Assembly: GCA_922989275.2 (NCBI GenBank)
Contig: OV277863.1
Location: 50,388,999-50,452,998, forward strand
Length of the DNA: 64,000 nucleotides
Direction: 5' to 3'
Origin: Gari tellinella
Lineage: Eukaryota; Mollusca; Bivalvia; Cardiida; Psammobiidae
Each line of letters begins with the position of its first letter. The stretch's first letter is position 1. The notes below the pieces were generated by a model. That model searched no databases. It was not told the origin of the DNA and was given only the letters and a program-made list of their open reading frames with translations. Made by a program: the position numbers and the translations under genes. Positions 45,147-55,610 of the stretch are shown in pieces.

Positions 45147-45716
45147 TCATCTTGCTCTAGTTCCGGAGGATAGAACTCCGCCAAGATATTTCCTTTGTCC
45201 GATGGCACTTTTCCAGGCTTCCTCTGGACTGCAGTCATCCAGATGCACAAAGTTAGTAGCTGTCCTTTTAATGGCTTTATATACGGGGTGTTTGCGGATA
45301 GCATCGAACCATACCATTCTGTCCGTAAATACGACACTGACCGCTTTTCTGTAGGTGCTTCTCATATCCCGATACACCTGCTTCCTGGCTTCCGTTTCAT
45401 CGACACTCCTCCTCTGTATCTGTTTAGTCACCTCCTCCTCAAACTGATCTTGACACTTGTCAAATGCCTTTTGAATCACGCTTTCCCAATGATCATACTG
45501 GTCTTCCACTGACTGCCTCTCAGAATCACTGGTTTCATCCGTGTCAGACTTTCTTTGGCTTGTCTCAGAGTCTATCGTTTCCCCATCAGATAACTCATAC
45601 TCCGATGCCCTGACGATTTTCCCTCCCTCTCGCGTATATCCGTGTTTATTTTTCTTATGGCGCAGCATATTATCTCGTCGCTTAAAGTCTTTCAAACAGA
45701 TGTCGCATGTGTTCAT
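45147..45716 (-). CDS. C2H2 zinc-finger protein of the Polinton-like element, possible C-terminal frameshift
   Basis: From ATG 45714-45716 it encodes 189 residues. The N-terminal C2H2 finger is CDICLKDFKRRDNMLRH (Cys-x2-Cys-x12-His-x4-His). It is followed by an acidic Ser/Asp/Glu-rich linker and a helical region with WFDAIRKHPVYKAI. It ends GQRKYLGGVLSSGTRAR. An overlapping frame (to 45101) continues AEFYPPELEQDEHFQEV and a very acidic tail, so a one-base frameshift near 45185-45195 may have replaced the original C-terminus. It may be a DNA-binding regulator of the element. Confidence 0.55.
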   Translation of the reverse strand: MNTCDICLKDFKRRDNMLRHKKNKHGYTREGGKIVRASEYELSDGETIDSETSQRKSDTDETSDSERQSVEDQYDHWESVIQKAFDKCQDQFEEEVTKQIQRRSVDETEARKQVYRDMRSTYRKAVSVVFTDRMVWFDAIRKHPVYKAIKRTATNFVHLDDCSPEEAWKSAIGQRKYLGGVLSSGTRAR

Positions 45717-45763
45717 GTTTACGTTCACTGTATGATTGAGGCAGAGAAGGAGGAGGAGGCCTC

Positions 45764-46093
45764 TTAAAACCCGGAGGTATCGCGCGTGGAAAGAAGCTTT
45801 AATCGTTGACCACTAGACCCTCCAAGTTGGTATTGGCGTTTTCTTTTCCTCTCTTTTGTAAGTGTCGGCAAAACTCCGACTCTCCGAAGCTCACTCTCTA
45901 CCCTCTCGTTCTGTTGTTGCACTGGAGTCACCGCCTCAATGCTTACTATACCCGCCTTGGGTAACCTCGGCTTTGGGTCTTCAATCGGAATGACTGCTGG
46001 GCAGTAGCCGTGTGTCTCGATTTGACCCGAATCGTTGCTTTCACCTTGGAAATAGCTCGTCCATTTCTCTGGATCCGGAACGTAAGACTTCAT
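45764..46093 (-). CDS. Small basic protein of the Polinton-like element
   Basis: I place the start at ATG 46091-46093, giving 109 residues that open MKSYVPDPEKWTSYF. A nuclear-localisation-like KERKRKR lies near the C-terminus. The first ATG is 32 bases beyond the stop of the upstream gene. The frame is also open upstream of this ATG, so a non-ATG start overlapping the previous gene cannot be excluded. The YVPDPxKW motif looks conserved-family-like, but I cannot assign a function. Confidence 0.5.
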   Translation of the reverse strand: MKSYVPDPEKWTSYFQGESNDSGQIETHGYCPAVIPIEDPKPRLPKAGIVSIEAVTPVQQQNERVESELRRVGVLPTLTKERKRKRQYQLGGSSGQRLKLLSTRDTSGF

Positions 46094-46124
46094 TTCTGGG
46101 TCTGCAACCAACGTCGAATATCTG

Positions 46125-46568
46125 TTACCAAAACGGATAATGTTTTAAATGAAACGTCAAGTGCAAGGGTATCACTAAATGTGGCACGTCGTTGTCACGT
46201 TCTCTCCTTATATACACCTCAAACTCCCTCACTTCGTGTTTCGTCACTGGCAGGTAAAATGGTGAGTCTAGGATATAGTCCCATTTGCTCTTGCTGGTCT
46301 TTTATAACCGTCTCAACAAGGGCCGTTCCTTTGCATAAACTATACTTTCTTTACATAGATCAGTGTAGATGTAGAGACTCTCGTCCGCCTTTAAGGCCGA
46401 CCTAGCATTAGCTGTCGCGTGAAATTCAACCAAAGCAACTTTCCATATACCGGGTATATACAAGGGACATTTTAGCTGTACTCTGAAACGATTTGTGGTA
46501 TTGTCGTCGAAATAAATATCGCTATCGTCACTTTGTACGTAAAGATACCGATCCATCTTCCCTTTCAA
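46125..46568 (-). pseudogene. Polinton-type capsid-associated (penton/minor-capsid-like) protein, one internal stop
   Basis: The reading frame spans about 147 codons. It contains RYLYVQSDDSDIYF, LYIPGIWKVALVEFHA, ESLYIYTDLCKESIV and PLLRRL. A single in-frame TAA at 46302-46304 follows, and the same frame continues with FYLPVTKHEVREFEVYI and LHLTFHLKHYPFW before the true stop. The pattern of short beta-strand blocks ending LLRR...YLPV...E...LHLKHYPF resembles a family of uncharacterised proteins in invertebrate Polintons. I infer a capsid-associated role. Because the frame is open on both sides of the stop, inactivation is recent or the stop may be a sequencing or assembly error. Confidence 0.55.
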
Positions 46569-47434
46569 AATGGGAGCTTTTTACCACTGTTGGTTCAATT
46601 AAATTGCATTGGTTTGACATCGATGTCCTTCTCTCGCGCTTCAACTCATCTATGCCTCCTCTTCACTCTTCTTCACTCCTCCCCTGCCTCCTGGTCACTC
46701 CTCCCAGCCTCCTCTGTGCATCCTCTTCACTCTTCCGTGCCTCCTCGTGCCTCTCTTTTGTCCCTAAGCCGTAGTACCGAGACCAAAGGAGTTATCAGTC
46801 GCACTCACTGAACCCTGACCTAACTCGAGTGACATCTGGAAGTCTGCGAGTGTGTAGAAGACAGTCGTAGACCATTTTCATTTGGCACCGGATCCTGAAA
46901 GTCTACGAGGGTGCCAGAAACAGTCGCAGACCGGCTTAATGGACATGGGAGGTTGCAGAAAGGTCAAAATTGGTCATTACTCTATTGGCACCGGATCCTG
47001 AAAGTCTGCGAGGGTGCCAGAAACAGTCGCAGATCGGTTTAATGGACTCGAGAGGGTGAATTAAGGTCAAAATTGGTCGTAACTTTATTGGCACCGGATC
47101 CTGAAAGTCTGCGAGGGAGGGGTGGTCATGATGGGGGCACATTCCACAGAGGACGTTCACCAGGGACAGGTCATTGAACTCCTCCTAGGTCAGAAAGGGG
47201 GTCAATAAACTCACCCTAGGTCAGAAAGGGGTCAAGATCAAGGTCATGAACATGAACATAGAGTTGCAGCTAGCCAGTATACTATACTACTTATTTTTAA
47301 CATTAATAAATCACTGCGATAGTAATAAAGGTCTTGCGAATGTATGTCGATTCAATAGTCCCGTTAAAGTTACTAGTATCTTTCAAACACGTTTATACGC
47401 ATCGCTTTTTTAACGTATATCGTTTTGTTAACGC

Positions 47435-47671
47435 GCCGGTGTAACGCAGTAGAATGACCCATCCCTGCTAAAATGACCCATGTGTCATGTCACTACGTAG
47501 AACAGTGACCCGGGCCATTTAACTACGTAGAAAAATGACTCTAGACCGCAGAAACAGGACCCATCGAATCGTAGTAGAATGACCCCCTCACGGACTTGGG
47601 TCATTTCTCTACGTAGTATAAAGACCCGGGTCCTTTTGCACAGGTGGGTCATTCTACTGCGTTACACCGGC
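47435..47671. mobile_element. GCCGGTGTAACGCAG-ended MITE, 237 bp, nested
   Basis: Ends GCCGGTGTAACGCAGTAGAA and TTCTACTGCGTTACACCGGC. The interior repeats CTACGTAGAA-ATGACCC words in both orientations. Flanking CGTTTTGTTAACGCG and ATAAACGGGAAAGGATAATG look like a family A relic. Confidence 0.68.
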
Positions 47672-47971
47672 ATAAACGGGAAAGGATAATGTTTATCCAT
47701 TGTATCTTATCAGGTTCTGCACTGTTTGCTATTTCCATTAATGCACAATGAGTATAGAGTCATTAAAGAGAAATCTCATATAAGCAATCTCATATACGGT
47801 ATGTTGCTAATTGCGTTATAACAATACCACAGAAAGTACTTATTGTAGTTGTCTGCCTTATTTTCATTTTGCATTTTGCAGTCACCTGACTTTGAATACC
47901 TCCTCGTTTGCTCTTTAAAAAGTCACCCGTTACATGTTTGACCATATAATTAGATCGTCAACATTTTGTGG

Positions 47972-48228
47972 TTAACGCATTATCCCCTGAAACTTCCAAC
48001 GGACAATTCCAGTTTACAATTAAGGCTGGTCCATTTTAGACTATTAAGGTTTTCTTTTTTATTAATGTATTACAAAATGACAACCAGTGAAGTCTCTGAT
48101 AAGAGGGCTCCTGCGGGAGCCCTCTAATCAGGGACTTCACTTTTTGCATTAGACAAGTGTACTCTTCACAGATATACTATTGGTAGAGGACGCATATACG
48201 TATGCGTCACTAGGGCTCAATGAGTTAA
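47972..48228 (+). mobile_element. Family C MITE (TTAA-type), 257 bp
   Basis: TTAA ends; palindrome ACCAGTGAAGTCTCTGAT to AATCAGGGACTTCACT around GGGCTCCTGCGGGAGCCC (about 48080-48148). Lies 94 bases downstream of exon 1 of gene 1. Confidence 0.68.
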
Positions 48229-48321
48229 AAGGGTCACCATTGTCTACATTTAACTGCAGAGAGTTTTAAATTTAATTACATACATGTTCGAACGGAAAAG
48301 AACTGTATAACAAATATATTA

Positions 48322-48376
48322 CCTGAAATGCAAAATATCGTTATTGCTGTCGCTGTTAATAGTCTATTGCCATCCA
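48322..48376 (-). CDS. Gene 1 exon 1: start codon and signal peptide
   Basis: The exon opens with ATG at 48374-48376 in a favourable context (GCGACC before ATGG) and encodes MDGNRLLTATAITIFCIS. This is a short polar start followed by a hydrophobic core, as in a secretory signal peptide. It ends in phase 1 at a consensus donor (CAG/GTAATA). A TATA-like GGGTATATGC lies about 20 bases upstream of the ATG, near 48392-48402, so the 5' UTR may be very short or may sit in an upstream exon. The next recognised in-phase exon is 10 kb away, and the intervening intron contains the Polinton-like element. I cannot exclude an additional exon between them. Confidence 0.6.
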
Positions 48377-48949
48377 TGGTCGCGGCCACGGGTGCATATA
48401 CCCGGCCAAGTGCACGATAACTTATGACTGATCAATAGAAGACGCTCCTTGTAAGATAAACATTGTCATTATCAGGTTTCTAGCTGTCCACAATCAGTAA
48501 AACCGGTGTTCAACAACTGGTCCATAGATAAGTATTTATTAATACATACATGTACAAGATATAGAACTAACGTAATCCAGAAAGCTCCTTTAGGATAATT
48601 CTACATTACTTTGGTCATGTATTAAGCTGACATGATTTATGGAAGCAATTGATCTTCAAGTACATGTAGGTGTCCCTGTTTGAGTTTTCTCTGTAAATAA
48701 GATAATAAAGTGACGTCGACTTCATTTATTCCCAGTTCAGAAACAACATTATGTCTATTGAAAAAAGTTTGGAGACAGATAAGACGCCGGGTTGACCGGC
48801 ATCTGGTCAGAAGTTGGTTGCCACATATGATAAAAAATGTCACACTTATCAAGAAATTTCTGCATTGTACTGTTTTTTGTTCGCGTTTAGTTCAGTTTTA
48901 ATGGGTAAGAATAATGTTTTCTTAAATATATTGAGTGCAATGGGTGATA

Positions 48950-49185
48950 CAGTGAAGAAAACGTTATTCTTTCCCAATAAATGCGTTTACGCTTAAACTA
49001 TTAATTATTTTGCATACAGTTTGGAGCCAGATCAGACACCGGGTAACCTGGCGTCTGATCAGGCTCCAAACTGTGTGCCACTTAGATCAACATGAATTGT
49101 CAGAATTGTTTGAAAGTTGTACTGTTCTACGTTTTAGTGTTTTGCGTTTGCGTTTAAACGGGAAAGAATAACGTTTTCACCACTG
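48950..49185 (+). mobile_element. Family A MITE (TA-type), older copy
   Basis: TA flanks, ends CAGTGAAGAAAACG and ACGTTTTCACCACTG; palindrome at about 49015-49079. Confidence 0.7.
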
Positions 49186-49328
49186 TAATATATTGAGTGG
49201 GTGATAAGAACGGGTTTACAATTAGTACGCTCTGTCATTTAGTTTGAGGAAATAAACTTCCTTGTTGGCCATGGAGACATTATATAGGAGTCAACTGGCG
49301 AGAAAAAGGGTCACCAATGGTGCAAATA

Positions 49329-49700
49329 CAGCGTTCCCTCCCTACAACGATCCCCTGAACAACGATTCCCTCCTGACAACGACACTTGATAGAGTTCCCC
49401 AAACAGGAAAAGCATGTCTAATGCTTTTAGTACTGCAATATAGTCTGCCTAAAATTGCCGTCTGCTGTTTTTTCTCAGAGTTAAATATATTTAAGTGAAC
49501 ATTTTGTTAGAATAGATATTGTGACGAGTGACAAACAGCTTCAATCCAGATCAGACGCCGCGTAACGCGGCGTCTGATCTGGATTGAAGCTGTTTGCAAA
49601 TGTAAGCAAAGCTTTAGATTTCCCTGCCTATAACGACTCCCCCAAACAACACACACAATATGTGTCTCCCATTAAATATCCTTGTAGAGAGGGAGCGCTG
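49329..49700 (+). mobile_element. Family E MITE (TA-type), 372 bp
   Basis: TA flanks, ends CAGCGTTCCCTCC and GGGAGCGCTG; perfect palindrome at about 49530-49597 (CGCCGCGTAACGCGGCG core). Confidence 0.78.
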
Positions 49701-49730
49701 TAATGTACGTGATGCATCTAGAAATTCGTA

Positions 49731-49976
49731 CAGTGGACAACCATTATTCTTTCCCATTTAATTACAAATGAAACTCAAACGCATTGCAATATAAAATTGG
49801 AGGAAATTACAACTTTTTGACAAGTCTTGACTCTTTAAATCCGATATGCAAATAGTTTGGATCCTAAACAGACGTCGATTTACCCGGTAACTGATCTGGC
49901 TCCAATCTGATTGCAATAGAAATACTAGATTTAGAGTAAACGCGTTTATTGGGAAAGAATAACGTCTTCTCCACTG
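49731..49976 (-). mobile_element. Family A MITE, reverse orientation, degraded
   Basis: CAGTGGACAACC left end, TTCTCCACTG right end; the palindrome arms have several mismatches. Confidence 0.6.
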
Positions 49977-49995
49977 AGTCTAGACACCTTAGCTT

Positions 49996-50930
49996 GTTAA
50001 CCATGTGAACCATTGTCACGCATATAAATACGCGTCCTTCGCAAATAGAAAACATCTGAAGAGGATACCTGTCCTATGTAAACAGTGAATATCCAGATAA
50101 GATGGTTCCTAAAGGAGCTCTCTGGTCAGGGCTGCATTGTATGTTATATTGCAAGACATTGACAAAAACAAAACTTATTACTAGTAATCCAAATAGACTT
50201 GACTAAATTGGAAACAGGAATAATAATCGATTTAAAATTTCAGGGAGGAATAGAAAGGGGATATGTACAGTGGAGAATCTGTTATTCTTTCCCAATAAAC
50301 GCGTTTACGCTAAAACTATTATTTGCAGTGCAAACAGTTTGGAGCCAGATCAGACGCCGGGTTACGAGCCAGATCAGACGCCGGATAACCCGGCGTCTGA
50401 TCAGGCTCCAAACTGTTTGCCACCAAGATAAACATGAAATATCAGAATTGTCCAAAAGTTGTCCTTTTCTACGTTTTAGTGCTTGAGTTTGCGTACGTTT
50501 GCGTTTAAACGGGGAAGAATAACAGATTCTCCACTATAGTAATCCAAATGGACTGGATTAAATTGGAAACTGGAATAATAACCGATTTGAAATTTCAGGG
50601 AGGAAAGGGGACGAAATGTATACGGACGTTTTGGACATACCTCGAAGGCCCGTATCAGCAAAAATGAACCATTTGAACCATTTTCACGCATATAAATAAG
50701 CGTCATGTGCAAAAAAAGTGTAAAGATTATACCTGTCCTATGTAAACAGTGAAGACCCAGATCTCTAAAGGAGCTCTCTAGCTAGGGGCTGCATTCGTTG
50801 TTTGATTGCAAGACATCGACAAAAACAACCATAAATACTTGTAATCCAAATGGACTGGACTAAATTGGAAACAGGAATAATAATCGATTTGAAATTTCAG
50901 GGAGGAAAGGGGATATGCATGTAAAAACGA
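49996..50930 (-). repeat. Family C fragments, triplicated, around a family A insertion
   Basis: A segment GTAATCCAAATRGACT...TTTCAGGGAGGAA occurs three times, at about 50181-50255, 50538-50605 and 50849-50915. Degenerate TTTCACGCATATAAAT blocks recur between them. Confidence 0.5.
50268..50536 (+). mobile_element. Family A MITE with partly duplicated hairpin arm
   Basis: TA flanks and intact ends; 24 bases of the left arm (GAGCCAGATCAGACGCCGG) occur twice in tandem, at about 50342 and 50366. Confidence 0.75.
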
Positions 50931-51054
50931 AATGTATACGGACGTTTTGGACATACCTCGAAGGCCCGTATCAGCCGGAAACAAAAATAAAAAAATGTAT
51001 CAAATTTGAAAAAGAAAAGAGACGTGGTGATCAGTTTAGATGACTTACAAGTAC

Positions 51055-51140
51055 AGTGGAGATGTTATCATTTCCAATTTAGATAAAACTTAACGCAAAC
51101 GCGTTGCATATTTGATCTGGATTCAAACTATTTTCAATGA
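51055..51140 (+). repeat. Family A MITE left-end fragment
   Basis: CAGTGGAGATGTTATC followed by degraded sequence; right end absent. Confidence 0.4.
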
Positions 51141-51810
51141 AAAAACTGTTTGATGTAAAAGCCGTGTCATACGAAATACAGAGTTATTGCAAATTGCAAA
51201 CAGTGATGACATACCCTAGCAGGATACTCAGTGTCGGCAACTGTTCAATGACTATAATCGCAATAACAATATTAAGCTCCTTCAAGACTGGAATGATATG
51301 ATTGTATCGAGGAGTCCTGGAAATGATGCGGGCTGTTGTATTTTGTACACGCTGAAGTTGTCGTAGTGAGTTTTAGGGAATACATATAGCAAGGAGTTGA
51401 AGTAGTCAATTTCGATGAGACCAGAGAATTAATCAAGGTCTTTGTAGCTTCAGGGTGATGGTACTGTCTAATATGAACTAATTGGCGCAGATGTGCGTAG
51501 CTAGACCTCCACATAGTGTGAATGTGCTGTGTCATATCCATTTGGGAATCATGTCTAGCACCAAGATTCTTCACACACAATGATGGTTTGAGTTTAGAGT
51601 GTCCCACTTGAACGTGAAACTCTCCAGGAACAATAACCTTTTTGAGTGAAACAGTATGACTTCAGTTTTGTCAGTGTTCAGCTTCAACATATTCTGGTGC
51701 ATCCATGAAACTATGTCTTTTAGACATCCTTCGACTTTCGAGAGGGTTTCTTGTTGAAAAGATGTGTCTTTATGCTTGAATGACAAGTGTAACATAGAAC
51801 TAATGATCCT

Positions 51811-52053
51811 GGGGCCCGTTTCATAAAACATCTTACGACAAATGTTGTCGTAAGTCAAAACTTTAAAATACATTTAATCTGTGATTTCTCTATCTAATCC
51901 TGTCTTGTGACATCTTTTTGGAATCGTCTTTTCAAGACGATTCCAAAAAAATGTCGCAAGACAGGATTCGATGGAGAAATAAAAAGAAATTGACACTTTT
52001 ATAATCTGACTTACGACAACATTTGTCGTAAGAAGTTTTATGAAACGGGCACC
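51811..52053 (+). mobile_element. GGGCCC-type MITE inside the LINE fragment
   Basis: GGGGCCCGTTTCATAAAAC to TTTTATGAAACGGGCACC; central palindrome TCCTGTCTTGTGACATC to ATGTCGCAAGACAGGA at about 51896-51968. Confidence 0.75.
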
Positions 52054-52167
52054 AGATGTCCCAGGGCTGACCTCTTTGGCATATCCTATTTTATTTGAAC
52101 TGGGGCAGATAATTCTCCATCTACTGCGACTGTTTGGTAACGGTCATTTAGGTACGAGGTTATCCAC

Positions 52168-52381
52168 TTAACCCTTAGCCCGCCAAATAAATTGTCGTCT
52201 GCTATATTTCTCGTCTGCTTCAAGTTTCAAAGTGCTTCAAAGTTGCTCAAAATTGCTGAAAATGTTGTCCGAGTGTCAAACAGCTTGGATCCGGATGAGC
52301 CGCCGAGTTACTCGGCGTCTCATCCGGATCCAAGCTGTTTGCATATGGAGCTAAAGTCGTGAGTGGCAGGCTAAGGGTTAA
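52168..52381 (-). mobile_element. Family D MITE (TTAA-type) inside the LINE fragment
   Basis: TTAA ends; reverse orientation of the copy at 43766. The palindrome differs from that copy by one arm substitution. The other LINE copy shows the unoccupied site, CCACTTTAGTGGG at 21009-21021. Confidence 0.78.
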
Positions 52382-52745
52382 GTGGGATTCCAATAATTTT
52401 GAAGTCTGTTTCAAGGCGATTGGGTAATGTTTCATGATCAATTGCGGCTGATAGGTCAAGCATCGCCAGAATTGTGATTTCATTCTCATCAAGATAATGC
52501 AGGGTGTCATTTTGATATTTAAGAAGAGTAGTTTCTTTAGAGTGGCGCTTAAGACATGCTTTTCATGCAGATTGTTTGTGGTCTAATGGGACTCAATGCT
52601 TTTGTCTACTACTTTTTCTAATACTTTGAAGAGAAATTGCAGATTTTATACAGGCCTGTAGTTCTTAAGATTATTTGTATCGAGATCAGGTTTCTTCAAA
52701 AGAGGTCTTACATGCGACGTTTTGAATTCATTTGGAACATTTTAT

Positions 52746-53466
52746 AGGAGCGGGAAGCGTGTTTGTAGGCATCATTGGCCGTTTGTTGGAATGTGGCCTG
52801 AGGATATGAAGAGTTACAATAAACTCCAGGTTACGACACATTTATGTGTAGACAGTATACAGACTCACATACAAATCAAAACATCTTATGATTACATCTC
52901 TGCTTTATCTTTATGATTGCCTTACAGAAAGTGCACATGCTGAATGAGTATACTTATGCTTAAACATTGTAAGCACATCGTTTTATATTTCGTTCCTGTC
53001 TGTACACATGAATGAATGCCAAAACTAGTCCAGCTATTCACAGTTGCTTTAGAGGCCGACTTAAGCATTTGCATACATCTGTGCTTTATGCTGTACAATA
53101 TTTATACCATGATCTTGAGTAAGTCCCCGCTGAGCCTGGTGATCATATTCATTCATGATCCCAGATGAGTATGTTTATAAGCGTTGGACCACTTAGACCA
53201 CAGTATAGTCAAATATTGCATTTAACTTAACAAAGCGCTTCTAAAATATTTTGATTCTAAAACCAATCAGTACATGTGACTCCTGAAGAATATTGCTTTA
53301 CTTTAAAGCGTTCAGCTTTACAATTCAAATTTATTATTTAACTTTGAGCAGAGATAAAACCATAGTAAACAAAGAAATAAAACCACGAAAGATAAACAGT
53401 TATTTCCCTAAAATTGTAAAGCAATTACAACCCAACACATTCAGTTTCCTATAACAAATAGTGGTA
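52746..53466. other. No gene recognised
   Basis: AT-rich, no splice-flanked open exon and no recognised repeat. Confidence 0.35.
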
Positions 53467-53712
53467 CAGTGGAGAATCTGTTATTCTTTCCCGTTTAAAC
53501 GCAAACGTACGCAAACGCAAAACACTAAAACGTAGAAAAGTACAACTTTTTGACAATTCTGATCATTCTTCTTTATCTTGGTGGCAAACAGTTTGGAGCC
53601 TGATCAGACGCCGGGTTACCCGGCGTCTGATCTGGCTCCAAACTGTTTGCAGTGAAAATAATAATTTTAGCGTAAACGCGTTTATTGGGAAAGAATAACA
53701 GATTCGCCACTG
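53467..53712 (-). mobile_element. Family A MITE (TA-type), reverse orientation
   Basis: TA flanks, complete ends and palindrome (about 53583-53649); near-identical to other young copies. Confidence 0.8.
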
Positions 53713-54863
53713 TAGTTACGAATTAGACATTACTGTCTGCGATCAGTCTACAGCTAATTGAAAACAATAACAGTCATTGTATTAAACCATGTATGTTTAT
53801 AGGCTTGTTATTCTGAAAGGTATATGAATTGGCTCCAATTCAGCCATGCTAATTATGTATTACAAGCTTCAGTAAATCGGTTATTAGTGTTAATTTGAAC
53901 AAAAATAATTTCTTCTGATCACTGTTCGCAAACTCAAAGGTGTCACCAGCCTGATCCTAAAGTTAAAGCCTCATGACAAATATGAAAGGATGAATATCGG
54001 ATCAAGGTTCAAATTTAATCTTTGACTGTCAACATTCTTACAGTTGAATACAGAAACACTCTTTCCAAAGTTTATGAGTCATTAAGAAAGGTAGTTTACT
54101 CTTGTCGCTAATTATTAGAGATTATAATACGTTCAACTAATTGATTGCCAAACACATTTATTTGTCACTGTGGATAAGATATTTTGCTTCATCAATATAC
54201 ATAGAAAACATACATTCAAATACATATCTAAATAGTTTTGTTAAACTTGGAATAATGGAATATGTGCTGTTTAGAACCTTTAACATAATTATTACTGACA
54301 AATACAAAAGTAAATCTCTTACCAGTGAATAAGCAGAAGAATTACAATAAACTCCAGGTTACGACATATTTATTTCTAGGCAGTATACAGACTTCCGGAA
54401 TTTCAGAATCCCTTGAGTTTTATTGCTTCTATTCTCGGTCTGATGATTTGGGAAATTCAGCAAATGAAATATTGATTTAGCAGATCATTAATATTGTTGT
54501 TCGGAGTAGCCAGACCACTCTCCGTATATAGTTTCGCATGGGAACCGAAGTTTTGGACCCTTAGAGGTGTTTTGATAGCAAATTGGTGATCAATTAATGC
54601 AGAAAAGTGTCCTATTCGCCACTGAAGTACTACTAACCAATGTTTACATTAGCCGGGGTAAAAGTACACCACATGCTTTACAAAGGTCAATCTGCCAACA
54701 TCTTTAATCAAGATTTATCACTTCTTTCCTGCCGGAAAATGCCACTTCATTCATATGAGCTAAGAATTACACCTATTCCCTTGAATATTTAGGGTTTTCG
54801 TAAAACCCTGATTTGTTCAGTGATTTCACGTATTCCCTGATTACACGTTATCCCTGTAACATA
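53713..54863. other. No gene recognised
   Basis: AT-rich with short frames only. AATAAACTCCAGGTTACGACA at about 54347 recurs near 52818, an unnamed short repeat. Confidence 0.35.
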
Positions 54864-55095
54864 CAGTGGAGAATCTGTTATTCTTTCCCAATAAACGCGT
54901 TTACGCTAAAACTATTATTTGCAGTGCAAACAGTTTGGAGCCAGATCAGACGCCGGGTAACCCGGCGTCTGATCAGGCTCCAAACTGTTTACCACCAAGA
55001 TAAACAAAAATTATCAGAATTGTCCAAAAGTTGTTCTTTTCTACGTTTTAGTGCTTTGCGTTTGCGTACGTTTGCGAATAACAGATTCTCCACTG
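54864..55095 (+). mobile_element. Family A MITE with 14-bp subterminal deletion
   Basis: TA flanks; lacks the TTTAAACGGGAAAG block just inside the right end; otherwise intact. Confidence 0.78.
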
Positions 55096-55610
55096 TATAT
55101 ATAATAAATGATTTGTATTTGTTAAAACCATATATATATATAATACGTAAAACAACATTATACGCATTACTACATAATAATTTGAGGTAACATTTCACAT
55201 TACCGGTAATTGTTTAAAAATTAATTGCTATTTCGGGATTGTTCACATGTTACCCCAAACATCCATAGGAGTACTACCCAGTTTAATAAAACATTGCAGT
55301 ATGCAACAAAACGTTACCTAGCAACACTGGTCATGTTTTTAAATATACATAAATCAGAAGGTTTTTCTGCTGAATAGAATATAGCATTAAAGGTTGTCAA
55401 TCCAGTCATGCAACATTTGCGTTTGAGGTGACTCTTAGATCGTTCACAAGCTTACAATTGGTCAGATTTGAGTGTTGTCCAGCATTAGGCATGGTTTTCT
55501 AAACGCCTTTGCCGAATAATTGTATGTGTATAAATAGAAAAATCATTTTGCAAAGGTATCGTTGTATATTGTGCTATGTTTTTGTTCTATTACATTGATG
55601 CAGTCTGCAA

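Larger units (their letters stand above)
44185..47291 (-). mobile_element. Compact Polinton/Maverick-like element with long inverted repeats
   Basis: Terminal inverted repeats (left 44185 to about 44895, right about 46645 to 47291) are ~650-700 bp. They start AGTAGTAT and end ATACTACT, and each holds three or so ~105-bp tandem subrepeats. Between them lie three same-strand genes separated by 13-50 bp and a single poly(A) signal, a viral-style layout. The genes resemble structural or accessory proteins of invertebrate Polintons. No DNA polymerase B, integrase, ATPase, protease or major capsid gene is present, so this copy is non-autonomous. Flanking 6-mers are only imperfectly alike, so a target-site duplication is not established. 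It sits in intron 1 of gene 1. Confidence 0.6.
8194..48376 (-). other. Gene 1 overview: modular, mucin-stalked cell-surface protein gene (about 25 exons predicted)
   Basis: This is my gene model, assembled from splice sites and phase, and not from any transcript. From 5' to 3' on the minus strand it has a signal peptide, a module of unknown type, a 33-nt microexon, a split WSC domain, two Cys-rich modules, a CCP/Sushi domain, a run of Thr/Ser-rich microexons and a transmembrane exon. Domain exons and microexons are phase 1-1. The WSC halves join at phase 0 exactly inside the expected consensus. Together these describe a type I surface or secreted glycoprotein made by exon shuffling, with a mucin-like stalk that has grown by tandem exon duplication. 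The exons after the transmembrane segment, including the stop codon, were not found. The exon count in mRNA is uncertain because some microexons are decayed. Confidence 0.65.
51268..52745 (-). mobile_element. Second fragment of the same LINE family, split by two MITEs
   Basis: This fragment is colinear with roughly 20290-21390 of the other LINE copy. Sections on both sides of the inserts at 51811-52053 and 52168-52381 remain recognisable, but it is more degraded and truncated at both ends. It is useful as an empty-site reference against the first copy. Confidence 0.7.
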
